DNA of 64,000 nucleotides from Burkholderiales bacterium (GCA_947464185.1 CANHVY010000011.1:1-64000), one strand, 5' to 3'. Shown: positions 32,860-42,211, counted from the first letter of the stretch. Notes: generated from the sequence alone by a model not told the origin. Translations and numbers: made by a program.

Positions 32860-33314
32860 GGCTTGGCTCCCTGCACGGTCTTGCCGTAGGCTTGATAGCC
32901 CCCCTGCGCCTTCTTCACGGCCTCTTCGGCCTCGGGCGGCATGTAGTTCTCATCATGCTTGGCCAGCACCTCGCGGGCCACGAACACACCGCCTTGCAAC
33001 TGCCCCTGCGCCACCACGCCTTTGCCCTCCTTGAACAGATCAGGCAGGATGCCCTGGTAGCGCACCGGCACCGTCTTGGCGGTGTCGGTGATGACAAAGT
33101 TCACTTGCACCCCGTCACGCTTGACGCTGCCTTCCTCGACCAGACCGCCGATGCGGAAGGTGCGCTGCTTGGGGGCCTCATGGGCCACCACCTGGGTGGG
33201 CGAGTAGAAGAACACCAGGTTGCTCTCGAAGGCATTGAGCACCAGGGCGGTGATGGCGCCCACGGCGGCCAGGCCGCCGAGGGCCAGCGCCACGCGCTTG
33301 TGACGGGTTTTCAT
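32856..33314 (-). CDS. ccmE: Heme chaperone CcmE
   Basis: This 152-residue periplasmic heme chaperone is anchored by one N-terminal segment ([18 protein letters not shown]). The covalent heme ligand His120 and Tyr124 are in LAKHDENY, the canonical motif (not the archaeal-type cysteine variant). The OB-fold core includes [13 protein letters not shown] and [18 protein letters not shown] overlaps link it to ccmD before and ccmF after. Confidence 0.95.
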   Translation of the reverse strand: MKTRHKRVALALGGLAAVGAITALVLNAFESNLVFFYSPTQVVAHEAPKQRTFRIGGLVEEGSVKRDGVQVNFVITDTAKTVPVRYQGILPDLFKEGKGVVAQGQLQGGVFVAREVLAKHDENYMPPEAEEAVKKAQGGYQAYGKTVQGAKP

Positions 33315-33502
33315 TCGTTCTCCTCGTCTTTGAGTGACAAGTTGCCTTGTGGCGCCGCAGCCTCGGCCAGGGCTTGACGCCGCCGTCGTGCAGCCAGAAG
33401 GGGTTCCAGCGTCATCACCAGCAGGCACACGCCATAGGAGCCCCAGACGAACAGCCCATGACCGCCCATGTCGAAGAACTCTGCCGGGCTGTTCCAGTTC
33501 AT
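33311..33502 (-). CDS. ccmD: Heme exporter accessory protein CcmD
   Basis: This small 63-residue membrane protein helps release holo-CcmE from the CcmABC complex. It has the expected opening ([18 protein letters not shown]), one transmembrane helix continuing to [11 protein letters not shown], and then a basic run (ARRRR). Both ends overlap the neighbours by 4 bp (ATGA): with ccmC upstream and ccmE downstream. Confidence 0.9.
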   Translation of the reverse strand: MNWNSPAEFFDMGGHGLFVWGSYGVCLLVMTLEPLLAARRRRQALAEAAAPQGNLSLKDEENE

Positions 33503-34254
33503 GGGCGGGATCCTGTGCGTTGTCGGCTGGCAAGTTCCCGCACCCAGGTGGCGCCGTGTTCGCGCTCCAGCACCAGGGCACGGGTGCGTGTGAAGACCAC
33601 GGCGAAGGCGTAGGCCCAGAACGCCAGGGACATGATCAGCATGGCCGTCAACATGGTGGTGGCCATCTTGGGCGCTGCGTTGAGGCTGACCGAGGCGCCC
33701 TGGTGCAGGGTGTTCCACCACTTCACCGAGAAGTAGATGATCGGCACGTTCACCGCACCCACCACGGCCACCAGCGCGCCGGCTTGGTCAGCACGCCGCG
33801 GGTCGTCAATCGCCTCGGTCAGCGCGATGAACCCGAGATACAGGAACAGCAGGATCAATTCGGAGGTCAGCCGCGCATCCCACACCCACCATGTGCCCCA
33901 GGTCGGCTTGCCCCAGAGGGCACCGGTCCACAAGGCCAGGAAGGTGAACAGTGCACCGGTGGGGGCGATGGCGCGGGCCACCATGGACGCCAGCCGAGCG
34001 TTGAAGGCCCAGCCGATGGCCGCCCAGAAGGCCATCACCAGGTACAGCAGCATCGACATCCAGGCCGCAGGCACGTGGATGAAGATGATGCGGTACACCT
34101 CGCCTTGCGTGGCATCTGTGGGCGCCACGAAGAAGCCCATCCACAGGCCGACGGCGGTCAGCACGATAGCGAGGGTCCAGAACACCGGCACCAAGACCCC
34201 CGTGAGCGCGTAATACCGCGGGGGTGAGGAAAAGGTGTAGATCGTCAGGGGCAT
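33499..34254 (-). CDS. ccmC: Heme exporter/heme-handling protein CcmC
   Basis: This 251-residue inner-membrane protein has six hydrophobic segments and a WWD domain in [15 protein letters not shown]. Flanking histidines occur in [13 protein letters not shown] and elsewhere. CcmC presents heme to CcmE. Translation is coupled to ccmD by an ATGA overlap; a 49-bp gap separates it from ccmB. Confidence 0.94.
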   Translation of the reverse strand: MPLTIYTFSSPPRYYALTGVLVPVFWTLAIVLTAVGLWMGFFVAPTDATQGEVYRIIFIHVPAAWMSMLLYLVMAFWAAIGWAFNARLASMVARAIAPTGALFTFLALWTGALWGKPTWGTWWVWDARLTSELILLFLYLGFIALTEAIDDPRRADQAGALVAVVGAVNVPIIYFSVKWWNTLHQGASVSLNAAPKMATTMLTAMLIMSLAFWAYAFAVVFTRTRALVLEREHGATWVRELASRQRTGSRP

Positions 34255-34303
34255 GCGGGGGCGTGGCTCAGGTTCGCAGGGTGGGGCGGCTTCGGGAGTG
34301 TCA

Positions 34304-34972
34304 TCACTCAGTGGATATTCTCAGGGCTGCGGCAGTGGCTATCGGTGCTCCGGCCAAGGTCGCGATCAGCAATGCGGCCAGCAGCGAATGATGCCCTGCG
34401 GCGGACAACCCTGACTCCACCGCGTCTACGGCGCCGGCGCCAAAGATCAGGGCCGGGGTGGCCAGCGGCAGCACGATCAGGATCAGCAGCATGCCGCCGC
34501 TGCGCAGGCCCAGGGTGAGCGCGGCGCCCAGGCCGCCCAGCAGGCTCAGAATGGGCGTTCCCAGCAACAGACCCAGCACCAGTGTGACCATGGCGGGCCC
34601 GGACATGTCGAAGAGCAGTCCGATCACCGGCGCGGCCACGATCAAGGGCAAGCCGGCCACCAGCCAGTGGGCGGCGGCCTTGGCCAGGGCCACCGCCACC
34701 CCCGAAGCGGGTGCGCGCAACATCTGTTCCAGCGACCCGTCGGCCATGTCCCCGGCGTACAGGGTGTTGACCGACAGCATGGTCGCCAGCAGGGCGCAGA
34801 CCCACACGATGCCCGGGGCGATCTGGCGCAGCGTCTGCGGCTCGGGCCCCACTCCCAGGGGAAACAGACTCACCGCGACGAGGAAGAACACGACTGGCAG
34901 CAAGGAATCGACACGGCGACGCGCCGCAAGCCTCAGGTCTCGGGCCAGGATGGCAAGAAACAGGTGTCTCAT
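34304..34972 (-). CDS. ccmB: Heme ABC exporter permease CcmB
   Basis: This 222-residue protein with six hydrophobic segments is the membrane subunit of the CcmAB ATPase that releases holo-CcmE. The conserved N-terminal part reads LARDLRLAARRRVDSLLPVVFF, followed by FPLGVGPEPQTLRQIAPGIVWV, as in the family. It follows ccmA by 10 bp. Confidence 0.93.
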   Translation of the reverse strand: MRHLFLAILARDLRLAARRRVDSLLPVVFFLVAVSLFPLGVGPEPQTLRQIAPGIVWVCALLATMLSVNTLYAGDMADGSLEQMLRAPASGVAVALAKAAAHWLVAGLPLIVAAPVIGLLFDMSGPAMVTLVLGLLLGTPILSLLGGLGAALTLGLRSGGMLLILIVLPLATPALIFGAGAVDAVESGLSAAGHHSLLAALLIATLAGAPIATAAALRISTE

Positions 34973-34982
34973 CGCCGGTTCC

Positions 34983-35657
34983 TCACGCCAGCACGGAGTA
35001 GTCGTCCAGGTTCAGCACCTGCGGCTCGGGATGGCGCAGGCTCAGGGCCTGGTGGCTGGTCAGCAGCACCGCGCCGCCTGCCGCTGCATGGTCGGCGAGC
35101 AGGCGGTTGAGCACCTCCACGCCCCGGTCGTCCAGCGCATCGAAGGGCTCGTCGAGCAACCATACGCGCGGAGCGCGGGGCAAGGCCAGACGGGCCAGCG
35201 CCACGCGGCGCCGCTGCCCCTGGCTGAGCGTTCTGACAGGAGCGCCGGCACGGGAGGCGATGCCCAGACGCTTGAGCGCCTCCCCCACCTCGGCAGGTGA
35301 AGGCGTGTGCCCCGAAAGTGCCCCCACAAAGCTCAGGGCTTCGGCGGCCGTGAGGTCGTCCTTCAGGGCGTTGGCATGTGCAAGATAGCCCACCGCAGAG
35401 CGCAGCGAGACGGGCGCGCTCTTCAGGCTCTGGCCCAGCACCCGGATCTCACCCTGGGCGGGGGTCGACAAGCCGGCCAGCAGGCGAAGCAGAGTGGTCT
35501 TGCCCCTGCCGTTGCGCCCGCGCAGCCACATCACCTGCCCGGCAAGGAGGCTGATGGCCAGGTTCTGGAAGAGTCGTCGCTCGCCCCGGCTGCCGGCCAG
35601 GAAGGACACCTCCAGCAGCGGTGCATCTGGTGGGGCGCTTGGGGTGCTGGTCTGCAT
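34983..35657 (-). CDS. ccmA: Heme ABC exporter ATP-binding protein CcmA
   Basis: This 224-residue cytoplasmic ATPase has Walker A GRNGRGKTTLL (the family often has GxNGAGKTT; Arg replaces Ala here), signature LSQGQRRRVALARL and Walker B WLLDEPFDALDD. It powers release of holo-CcmE from CcmCD. It is the first gene of the ccm run, 12 bp after the lipoprotein gene, so transcription probably begins upstream of that gene. Confidence 0.93.
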   Translation of the reverse strand: MQTSTPSAPPDAPLLEVSFLAGSRGERRLFQNLAISLLAGQVMWLRGRNGRGKTTLLRLLAGLSTPAQGEIRVLGQSLKSAPVSLRSAVGYLAHANALKDDLTAAEALSFVGALSGHTPSPAEVGEALKRLGIASRAGAPVRTLSQGQRRRVALARLALPRAPRVWLLDEPFDALDDRGVEVLNRLLADHAAAGGAVLLTSHQALSLRHPEPQVLNLDDYSVLA

Positions 35658-35669
35658 CGGCTCAAGGCC

Positions 35670-36200
35670 TCATCGCGGCCATCGCACCGAGCCCGTGGAT
35701 TCGAAGGTCGCCTCGGTGCCCAGCACGCGCTCCAGGGTCCCCCCTGTCAGGCGGCCCTTCAGCGTGTAAGGCAGGTCCCCTCGCGGCAGCTTGTCGGTCA
35801 AGCCCAGCATCTGCAGGGTTTCGAACGGCGCCGAGACGTTCACCGGTACCTTCAGCAGGGTGTCGCCATGGGCGGGCACAAGCCCTGAAGCGTTTGTGAC
35901 CCCGGTGCCCACGGTCCGGTTGTTGAGCTCCAGGGTCAGGGCCATCCCGTTGAACGCAATGGGTTTCGGATTGGGGTTCTGGATCCGCAGTTGAAGATCG
36001 AACCTGCGCTCCAGGGGTTCCCCTGGCAGGCGCTCCACCGACATCAGGTACACCGTGGGCGCGCTAGCCGCCCAGGGGGTCAGCGCACATCCGGTGGTCA
36101 AGGACACCGCTGCCGCGACGCCCGAGGCGGCCATGAAACGCAGTGCCATCCGCCGGGCCGGCTGGGCCTGGTGATGGGAGGGGGCAGGACAGTCGGCCAT
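35670..36200 (-). CDS. LEA-type 2 / WHy-domain lipoprotein
   Basis: This 176-residue predicted lipoprotein has a long N-region, hydrophobic core FMAASGVAAAVSL and lipobox LTTGC. The mature part contains a WHy (water stress/hypersensitive response) domain: LRIQNPNPKPIAFNGMALTLELNN, then a barrel-like sandwich ending VRWPR. Similar proteins in bacteria are linked to desiccation or stress tolerance. ATG 36200 has GGAG 6 nt upstream; ATG 36149 (MALRFMAAS) would give a more ordinary signal peptide. It lies directly before ccmA in the same direction. Confidence 0.82.
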   Translation of the reverse strand: MADCPAPSHHQAQPARRMALRFMAASGVAAAVSLTTGCALTPWAASAPTVYLMSVERLPGEPLERRFDLQLRIQNPNPKPIAFNGMALTLELNNRTVGTGVTNASGLVPAHGDTLLKVPVNVSAPFETLQMLGLTDKLPRGDLPYTLKGRLTGGTLERVLGTEATFESTGSVRWPR

Positions 36201-36276
36201 GTGCAGGCTCCGGTTCGTCGCAACACGGGGGCGCTTCAGGCAGCGGCAGTCGCTGTCCCGGGTCGCGCCATCGTCA

Positions 36277-37485
36277 TCAATAGGCCAGTCCCATCGCCTC
36301 GCGCACGTCGCCCATGGTCTGTCGGGCGACGCTGCGCGCACGCTCAGTGCCTTCGTCCACGATGGTGCGCACTTTCTGCGGATGCGCCACCAGGTCCGCA
36401 GCGCGTTCGCGCCAGGGTTGCTGCTCACGAAGGATGGCGTCGATCACCGGCTGCTTGCACTCCAGGCAGCCGATACCTGCCGTGGTGCAGCCACGCACCA
36501 CCTGCTCCTTCGTGGCGGCGTCGCTGTACACCTGATGGAACTGCCACACCGGGCAGCGGGCCGGGTCGCCGGGGTCGGTGCGCCTCACGCGCTGGGGGTC
36601 GGTCGGCATGCGGCGGATCTTGACCTCTACCTGTGCAGGTTCCTCGCGCATGGCGATGGTGTTGCCGTAACTCTTGCTCATCTTGCCGCCGTCAAGCCCC
36701 GGCAGCTTGGCCACCTCGGTGTGCAGCGCCTGCGGCTCCACCAGAACGGTCTTGCCGCTGCCGCGCAAGTGGCCGTTCAGCAGCTCGGTGTCGTTCGGGG
36801 TCCAACCGCTGACCGAGACCGCGGCCTTGCGCAGGATGGCCTCGCCTTTGGCCAGTACGTCTGCGGAACCCGTCTCGCCAAAGGCCTTGCGCTGCTTGTC
36901 GAAGTAGCGCGCGTCGTCCTTGCCCAGCTTGGCCACAGCCGCCAGCGCCAGGGCCTCAAACTCGGGGTGGCGTCCGTACAGGTGGTTGAAGCGGCGGGCC
37001 ACCTCGCGGGTGAGTTCCACGTGTGAGGCTTGATCCTCGCCCACAGGCACGTAGGTCGCCTTGTAGATGAGGATGTCGGCGGCTTGCAGCAGGGGGTAGC
37101 CCAGGAAGCCGTAAGTCGCAAGATCCTTGTCCTTGAGCTTGTCGATCTGGTCCTTGTAGGTGGGCACACGTTCCAGCCAGCCCAGAGGCGTGCCCATGGC
37201 CAGCAGCGTGAACAGTTCGGCGTGCTCGGGCAGGCGGCTCTGGATGAAGATGGTGGACTTGGCCGGGTCCAGGCCGGCCGCCACCCAGTCGATGACCATG
37301 TCGAACACGGTCTTCTCGATCACCTCACGGCTTTCGTAGTGGGTGGTCAGCGCGTGCCAGTCAGCAACGAAGTAGAAGCACTCGTGCTCGTCCTGCAGCC
37401 GCACCCAGTTCTTGAGCGCACCGTGGTAGTGGCCCAGGTGAAGGGCGCCTGTGGGACGCATGCCGGAAAGGACGCGGGATCGCAT
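36277..37485 (-). CDS. trpS: Tryptophanyl-tRNA synthetase
   Basis: This 402-residue class I aminoacyl-tRNA synthetase charges tRNA-Trp. The HIGH-equivalent HLGHYHG is at residue 16 and the KMSKS loop is GGKMSKSYGN. It is longer than the approximately 330-residue E. coli type, with an insertion in the C-terminal half that includes a cysteine pair (GCLECKQPV), as seen in many betaproteobacteria. The start ATG 37485 (MRSRVLSGMRPTG) fits the family. It is divergent from purN across 92 bp. Confidence 0.94.
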   Translation of the reverse strand: MRSRVLSGMRPTGALHLGHYHGALKNWVRLQDEHECFYFVADWHALTTHYESREVIEKTVFDMVIDWVAAGLDPAKSTIFIQSRLPEHAELFTLLAMGTPLGWLERVPTYKDQIDKLKDKDLATYGFLGYPLLQAADILIYKATYVPVGEDQASHVELTREVARRFNHLYGRHPEFEALALAAVAKLGKDDARYFDKQRKAFGETGSADVLAKGEAILRKAAVSVSGWTPNDTELLNGHLRGSGKTVLVEPQALHTEVAKLPGLDGGKMSKSYGNTIAMREEPAQVEVKIRRMPTDPQRVRRTDPGDPARCPVWQFHQVYSDAATKEQVVRGCTTAGIGCLECKQPVIDAILREQQPWRERAADLVAHPQKVRTIVDEGTERARSVARQTMGDVREAMGLAY

Positions 37486-37577
37486 GAGGTCAGGCCGGAA
37501 AGGGGAATCCCAAGATTCTCGCAGACCCCATGCGCCGGACCTGCCCCGGTGTGCCCGGCCGTACACTGTTTTCGCCC

Positions 37578-38237
37578 ATGAAGCGCATCGTCATCCTGAT
37601 CTCCGGTCGTGGCTCCAACATGGAGGCCATCGTGCAGGCCTCAGCCCGGGAGTCCTGGCCGGCGCGCGTGGTCGCCGTCATCAGCAACCGCCCGCAGGCG
37701 GCCGGCTTGGCCTTCGCGCAAGCCCACGGCATCTCGGCCGCGGTGGTGGATCACCAGGCCCATGCTGACCGGTCCGCGTTCGATCAGGCCTTGGCCGACG
37801 CCATCGATCAGCACCAGCCCCACCTGGTGGTCCTGGCCGGGTTCATGCGCGTGCTGGGCGAAGCCTTCGTCCGCCATTACGAGGGCCGGCTGCTGAACAT
37901 CCACCCCTCGTTGCTGCCGGCCTTTCCGGGCCTGCATACCCACCGCCGCGCGCTGGAGGCAGGTTGCAAGGTGGCCGGCGCCACGGTGCATTTCGTGACA
38001 AGCGAACTGGACCACGGGCCGGTGGTGATGCAGGCGGTGGTGCCGGTGCTGCCGCAGGACGACGAACGCAGCCTGGCAGCGCGCGTATTGGTGGCGGAGC
38101 ATCTGATCTACCCCCGCGCCGTGCGCTGGTTCGTCGAGGGGTCTCTGTGCCTGCAGGCAGGTGTGGTCCGGCAGTTGGAAGGCCAGCCGCAGTTCCTGCT
38201 GGCGCAGCCCTCAGAGCCTGTCCCGGCGACTGGCTGA
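37578..38237 (+). CDS. purN: Phosphoribosylglycinamide formyltransferase (GAR transformylase 1)
   Basis: This 219-residue enzyme uses 10-formyltetrahydrofolate to formylate GAR in purine synthesis. ISGRGSNMEA near the start binds the phosphate, LNIHPSLLPAFPG carries the catalytic Asn-His pair, and ELDHGPVVMQ carries the catalytic Asp. Length is normal. It is divergent from trpS and convergent with the receiver-like gene. The promoter region contains TACACT just before the start, a possible -10 box, without a clear -35. Confidence 0.95.
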   Translation: MKRIVILISGRGSNMEAIVQASARESWPARVVAVISNRPQAAGLAFAQAHGISAAVVDHQAHADRSAFDQALADAIDQHQPHLVVLAGFMRVLGEAFVRHYEGRLLNIHPSLLPAFPGLHTHRRALEAGCKVAGATVHFVTSELDHGPVVMQAVVPVLPQDDERSLAARVLVAEHLIYPRAVRWFVEGSLCLQAGVVRQLEGQPQFLLAQPSEPVPATG

Positions 38238-38299
38238 TCGACCGTCCCGGCTGCACCCTGGCTTGCTCTGGCAGCCCCGGCTGTGCTCTGACCTCGGCT

Positions 38300-39082
38300 T
38301 TACCTGGCGGACGGATCCTGCGGGTCCAGGGGAAGCCAGAGGTGGTTCTCATCAGGCGCGCCAGCGGTTGGGGCTGTCGGGGGCGGCGTCTTGGGCTTGT
38401 CGGATGCTGGCGGTACAGCTGCCGGGGATACCGTGTTCGATGGCGGTGGCTGGACGGCTGCAACTGCTGCAGGGGCGAAGGCATGGTCCTGCTGCATGGG
38501 CGCCGCACCGGCTTTCCGGCCTGACGCCAGAGTTCGTTTCAACTGTTGCCCCGTTACCAGCCATCGGTCGAGGAGTGGTTCGACCGGCAGGCCGTCGGCC
38601 ACGTGGTTTGCGACCAGTTTGGTTGTGGCCAACAGATCGTCCAGCAATTCCGACGCCTTTTGCATGTGCTGATCCTTCTGCTCGAAGGCGTGCGACTGGC
38701 GAGCGTGTCGCGCGAGATTCAGATGCAGTTGGATCCTCGACCGCACAGCCTCCGCGCGCAGCGGCGTGTGAAGCACGTCTGTGGCACCTTGGAGCAGGAG
38801 GCGAGACTCCGCGTCTGCATCGCCCCGGTCGACCATCAACAACACGGGAATGCCGGCCGTCCGTGGATCCTTCTTCAAGGCGCCCAGCGCCTGCGCCCCA
38901 TCCATGTCAGCCAAGGTGACACCCACCACCATCAGTTCGGGCTGCCAGGCTTGCGCGTTGCGAATTCCCTGCTCTCCAGAGTTGCCGAAGGACACCTCTG
39001 CCAGATCGGCCAGGACATCTTGCAGCACGCTCTTGTCGCCTGCGGTGTCGCAGACGACCATGATGTGGGGATGGTGGTTCAT
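38300..39082 (-). CDS. Pseudo-receiver-domain protein
   Basis: This 260-residue protein has a CheY-like fold in the first 120 residues (HIMVVCDTAGDKSVLQDVL; GIPVLLMVDRGDADAE), but the key residues are changed. The phospho-acceptor Asp is Gly54 (ELMVVGVTLADMDG), the first acidic pair is reduced to CD, and the conserved Lys before Pro is Thr106 (LHTPLRAE). It should therefore not be phosphorylated in the usual way. A helical segment (residues 125-185) and a disordered Pro/Ala-rich tail follow, with no recognisable output domain. It is convergent with purN and divergent from the rRNA methyltransferase. Confidence 0.8.
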   Translation of the reverse strand: MNHHPHIMVVCDTAGDKSVLQDVLADLAEVSFGNSGEQGIRNAQAWQPELMVVGVTLADMDGAQALGALKKDPRTAGIPVLLMVDRGDADAESRLLLQGATDVLHTPLRAEAVRSRIQLHLNLARHARQSHAFEQKDQHMQKASELLDDLLATTKLVANHVADGLPVEPLLDRWLVTGQQLKRTLASGRKAGAAPMQQDHAFAPAAVAAVQPPPSNTVSPAAVPPASDKPKTPPPTAPTAGAPDENHLWLPLDPQDPSAR

Positions 39083-39174
39083 GAGCCGTCATTTTGCGCC
39101 GGGTTCGGCGCTATCGCCACACGGTGAGACAAGGTGCTGCGTCTGCACAGAGGTCTGACCGGGATAATCCGGCG

Positions 39175-40437
39175 ATGCATCCCGGAGCACTTCTCGATCT
39201 GACCTCCTCCCTGTTGCAGGCTGTGCTGCGCCTGGACCAGCCCGCCGACAGGGTGGTGTCGGCGTTCTTCAAGGCGCACCGCGCCTTGGGGCCGCGTGAG
39301 CGACACACCCTGGCCGAAACGGCCTATGCGGTCTTGCGCCGTCGTCTTCAGCTTCAGCACTTGGCCCAGAGTGGCACCGGGCCGCTGGAGCGTCGCCTGG
39401 CGCAACTGGCCTGGCAGGGTGATCGGGACTTCCTGCGTCGGGGGGGCACGCCCGAGGAAAACAGCTGGCTGGAGCAGGTGCAGCACATCGACCCCGCGAC
39501 CTTGGCTGACAAGCTTCGGCACAACCTGCCGGACTGGGTGGCCACGCCCTTGCGGCAGGCGCTGGGCTATGAAGGATTCTGGGCGCTGGTGGGCGCCCTG
39601 GATGGCGTGGCGCCGCTGGATCTTCGGGTGAACACCCTGAAGGCCAAGCGTGAGGATGCCATGCAATCCCTGGCCCGCGACGGTGTGGTGGCCGAACCCA
39701 CGCCGTATTCATCCTGGGGATTGCGCGTCCAGGGCAAGCCCGCCCTGAACCGCTTGCCTGCTTTCCTGCAGGGCGAGGTGGAGGTGCAGGACGAGGGCAG
39801 TCAGCTGCTGGCGCTGCTCACGGGTGCAGGCCGCGGGGAGATGGTGGTGGATTTCTGCGCCGGTGCAGGCGGCAAGGCGCTGGCGCTGGGGGCCATGATG
39901 CGCAATACGGGCCGCCTGTACGCCTTCGATACCTCGGACCACCGGCTGGCCGCCCTGAAGCCGCGTCTGGCCCGCAGCGGGCTGTCCAACGTGCATCCCG
40001 TGCGCATCGCGCACGAGCGCGACGATCGGATTCGTCGGCTGGAAGGCAAGATTGACCGCGTGCTGGTGGACGCGCCTTGTTCGGGCCTGGGCACGCTGCG
40101 GCGCAATCCTGACCTGAAGTGGCGGCAGTCGCCCGTCTCCGTGCAGGAACTGTGCGCCTTGCAGGCCCGCATCCTGGCCTCGGCGGCGCGCCTGCTGCGG
40201 CCGGGCGGGCGGCTGGTCTACGGCACCTGCAGCCTCTTGCGCAGCGAGAACGAGGACATCGCCCAGGCCTTTTCGGCGGCGCACGCCGGATCTTTCGAGC
40301 CTGTGCCCGCCGGCGAGGTGCTGGCCGAGGCGCGTTTGCAGGGTGGCGAGGGCCTGGTGTCCGAAGGTTTCTTCAGGACCTGGCCGCACCTGCACCAGAC
40401 CGATGGATTCTTCGCGGCGGTGTGGCGAAAGCGCTGA
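39175..40437 (+). CDS. RsmB/NOL1/NOP2-type RNA m5C methyltransferase
   Basis: This 420-residue SAM-dependent methyltransferase is probably of rRNA (RsmB-like, 16S C967). It has an N-terminal NusB-like helical part. Motif I is VVDFCAGAGGKALALGAMM, motif IV is VLVDAPCSGLGTLRRNPDLKW, and motif VI contains the catalytic cysteine in VYGTCSLLRSENED. It is not next to fmt/def as rsmB often is, so RsmF-like or paralogous targets remain possible. ATG 39175 (MHPGALLDL) is preferred over an upstream extension. Confidence 0.88.
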   Translation: MHPGALLDLTSSLLQAVLRLDQPADRVVSAFFKAHRALGPRERHTLAETAYAVLRRRLQLQHLAQSGTGPLERRLAQLAWQGDRDFLRRGGTPEENSWLEQVQHIDPATLADKLRHNLPDWVATPLRQALGYEGFWALVGALDGVAPLDLRVNTLKAKREDAMQSLARDGVVAEPTPYSSWGLRVQGKPALNRLPAFLQGEVEVQDEGSQLLALLTGAGRGEMVVDFCAGAGGKALALGAMMRNTGRLYAFDTSDHRLAALKPRLARSGLSNVHPVRIAHERDDRIRRLEGKIDRVLVDAPCSGLGTLRRNPDLKWRQSPVSVQELCALQARILASAARLLRPGGRLVYGTCSLLRSENEDIAQAFSAAHAGSFEPVPAGEVLAEARLQGGEGLVSEGFFRTWPHLHQTDGFFAAVWRKR

Positions 40438-40617
40438 GGCGTCAGGTGTGGTCGGGGCGGTCGGGACGGGCGGCGGTTTGACTGCCGTCAAGCTCAGTCT
40501 TTTTCCTGCCCGGTGAACGTCAGCCGGCCACGACTGCGGGCAGGGTCAAGCGCCACAAGCGGACGGTCGGCTCCTACAATGTTCGTATTGGCCGAGTCAC
40601 GGCACAGAGGGTAAAGG

Positions 40618-41841
40618 ATGGAAATTTTCTGGTCGATACACGACACCGTCGTGAACCTGCTGGCCCACGGGCTGCTCGGGGCAAGCTGGTGGCAGATGGT
40701 GCTGGCTGCATTGGTGATGACCCACATCACCATCGCTGCGGTGACGATCTTCCTGCACCGTTCCCAGGCCCACCGGGCGCTGGAGTTGCATCCCATCATG
40801 TCGCACTTCTTCCGCTTGTGGCTGTGGCTGACCACGGGCATGGTGACGAAGGAATGGGTGGCCATCCACCGCAAGCACCACGCGAAGTGCGAGACGGAGG
40901 AGGATCCTCACAGCCCCGTCACCCGTGGCATCGACACGGTGTTCTGGAAGGGCTCCGAGCTCTATCGGGCCGAGGCCAAGAACCAGGAAACGCTGGCCAA
41001 GTACGGACACAACACGCCGGACGACTGGATCGAGCGCCATCTCTACACCCCGTATTCATGGCAAGGCGTGGCCTTGATGATGATCGTGAACGTGGCCTTG
41101 TTTGGCGCCGCCGGGGTGACGATCTGGGCCGTGCAGATGATCTGGATCCCGGTCACCGCTGCGGGCATCATCAACGGCATCGGCCACTACTGGGGTTACC
41201 GCAATTTCGAGGCGGTGGACGCGTCGACCAACATCTCTCCCTGGGGCATCATCATTGGGGGCGAGGAGTTGCACAACAACCACCACACCTACCCCACCTC
41301 TGCCAAGCTGTCGGTCAAGCCGTACGAGTTTGACATCGGTTGGCTCTACATCCGGATCATGGAGACCGTCGGGCTGGCCACCGTGCGCAAGACTCCGCCC
41401 CAGTTGCGCCTGGGAGCCATCAAGCCGGTCGCGGACAACAAGACGCTGGAGGCCTTGATCGCCAACCGGTACGAGGTCATGGCCCGGTATGCCAAGGCGG
41501 TGCGCCAGGCCGTTGGTTCGGAGCTGGAGCGCTTGAAGGCCCAGGGGGGACAGGGTTCGGCCCGGTTGGCGCAGATGCGTCTGGCGCGTCAGTGGCTGCA
41601 CCGCGATGCGGACAAGATTCCCCAGAAGATCAAGCCTGAACTTGAGAGGGCAGTGGGTCAGAGCCCGTCGCTGGCCAAGTTCATGACGATGCGTGAAGAG
41701 CTGCGGCAGCTCTGGACGCGTACCAATGTGTCTGCCGAACAGTTGGTGGTCGATCTTCAGGCTTGGTGCAAGCGTGCCGAGGAGAGCGGGATTGCGTCGC
41801 TGCAGGACTTCGCCCGCAACCTGCGCGCCGCGCAGGCCTGA
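40618..41841 (+). CDS. desC: Membrane acyl-CoA/acyl-lipid delta-9-type desaturase
   Basis: This 407-residue di-iron membrane desaturase introduces a double bond into a saturated acyl chain using oxygen. The three histidine boxes are HRSQAH (47-52), HRKHH (84-88) and HNNHH (219-223), with hydrophobic pairs between them. The C-terminal 150 residues are an uncommonly long basic helical tail (LGAIKPVADNK to the end), longer than in the basic delta-9 fold. AAAGG precedes the ATG. A TACAAT hexamer at 40575-40580 may be the -10. A strong terminator follows. Confidence 0.9.
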   Translation: MEIFWSIHDTVVNLLAHGLLGASWWQMVLAALVMTHITIAAVTIFLHRSQAHRALELHPIMSHFFRLWLWLTTGMVTKEWVAIHRKHHAKCETEEDPHSPVTRGIDTVFWKGSELYRAEAKNQETLAKYGHNTPDDWIERHLYTPYSWQGVALMMIVNVALFGAAGVTIWAVQMIWIPVTAAGIINGIGHYWGYRNFEAVDASTNISPWGIIIGGEELHNNHHTYPTSAKLSVKPYEFDIGWLYIRIMETVGLATVRKTPPQLRLGAIKPVADNKTLEALIANRYEVMARYAKAVRQAVGSELERLKAQGGQGSARLAQMRLARQWLHRDADKIPQKIKPELERAVGQSPSLAKFMTMREELRQLWTRTNVSAEQLVVDLQAWCKRAEESGIASLQDFARNLRAAQA

Positions 41842-41925
41842 GGTCTACCCGCTTGACCTGCGGGCCCGAGCCTGGGTCCGCAAGGGCTTGATGCCGCAGA
41901 GCTTCAAGCGATAGACATTGAAACG

Positions 41926-41951
41926 AAAAACCCGCCAGTGGCGGGTTTTTT
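41926..41951 (+). terminator. Strong bidirectional rho-independent terminator
   Basis: AAAAACCCGCC AGT GGCGGGTTTTTT forms a 6-bp GC stem with a triloop flanked by A and T runs, so it terminates on both strands. It ends the desaturase transcript from the left and the rpmB-rpmG transcript from the right. Confidence 0.9.
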
Positions 41952-42017
41952 CATGAACATTTCCCCAGGCGGGAGGGTGCAAACTTACCCGGGGGCTCGG
42001 GGCGCCCGGGGAAGTGC

Positions 42018-42185
42018 TTACTTCAGCTTGGTTTCCTTGTACAGGACGTGCTTGCGCGCCTTGGGATCGAACTTCAGGAATTCGAGCTTTTCCGGCGTCG
42101 TCTTCTTGTTCTTGTTGGTCGTGTAGAAGTGGCCGGTACCGGCCGTCGACTCCAGCTTGATCTTTTCGCGTCCACCTTTGGCCAT
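42018..42185 (-). CDS. rpmG: 50S ribosomal protein L33
   Basis: This 55-residue protein starts [20 protein letters not shown] and continues [20 protein letters not shown], the cysteine-free (zinc-independent) L33 type typical of proteobacteria. It sits near the L1/E-site region of the large subunit. It is cotranscribed with rpmB, 26 bp upstream, and is followed by the bidirectional terminator. Confidence 0.97.
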   Translation of the reverse strand: MAKGGREKIKLESTAGTGHFYTTNKNKKTTPEKLEFLKFDPKARKHVLYKETKLK

Positions 42186-42211
42186 GTCAGTCTCCGTGCG
42201 GGCAGGCCGCC

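Noticed and set aside
40575..40580. Full promoter for the desaturase gene
   Set aside because: TACAAT is a good -10, but no -35 hexamer stands at 16-18 bp, so it is mentioned only in the gene entry.
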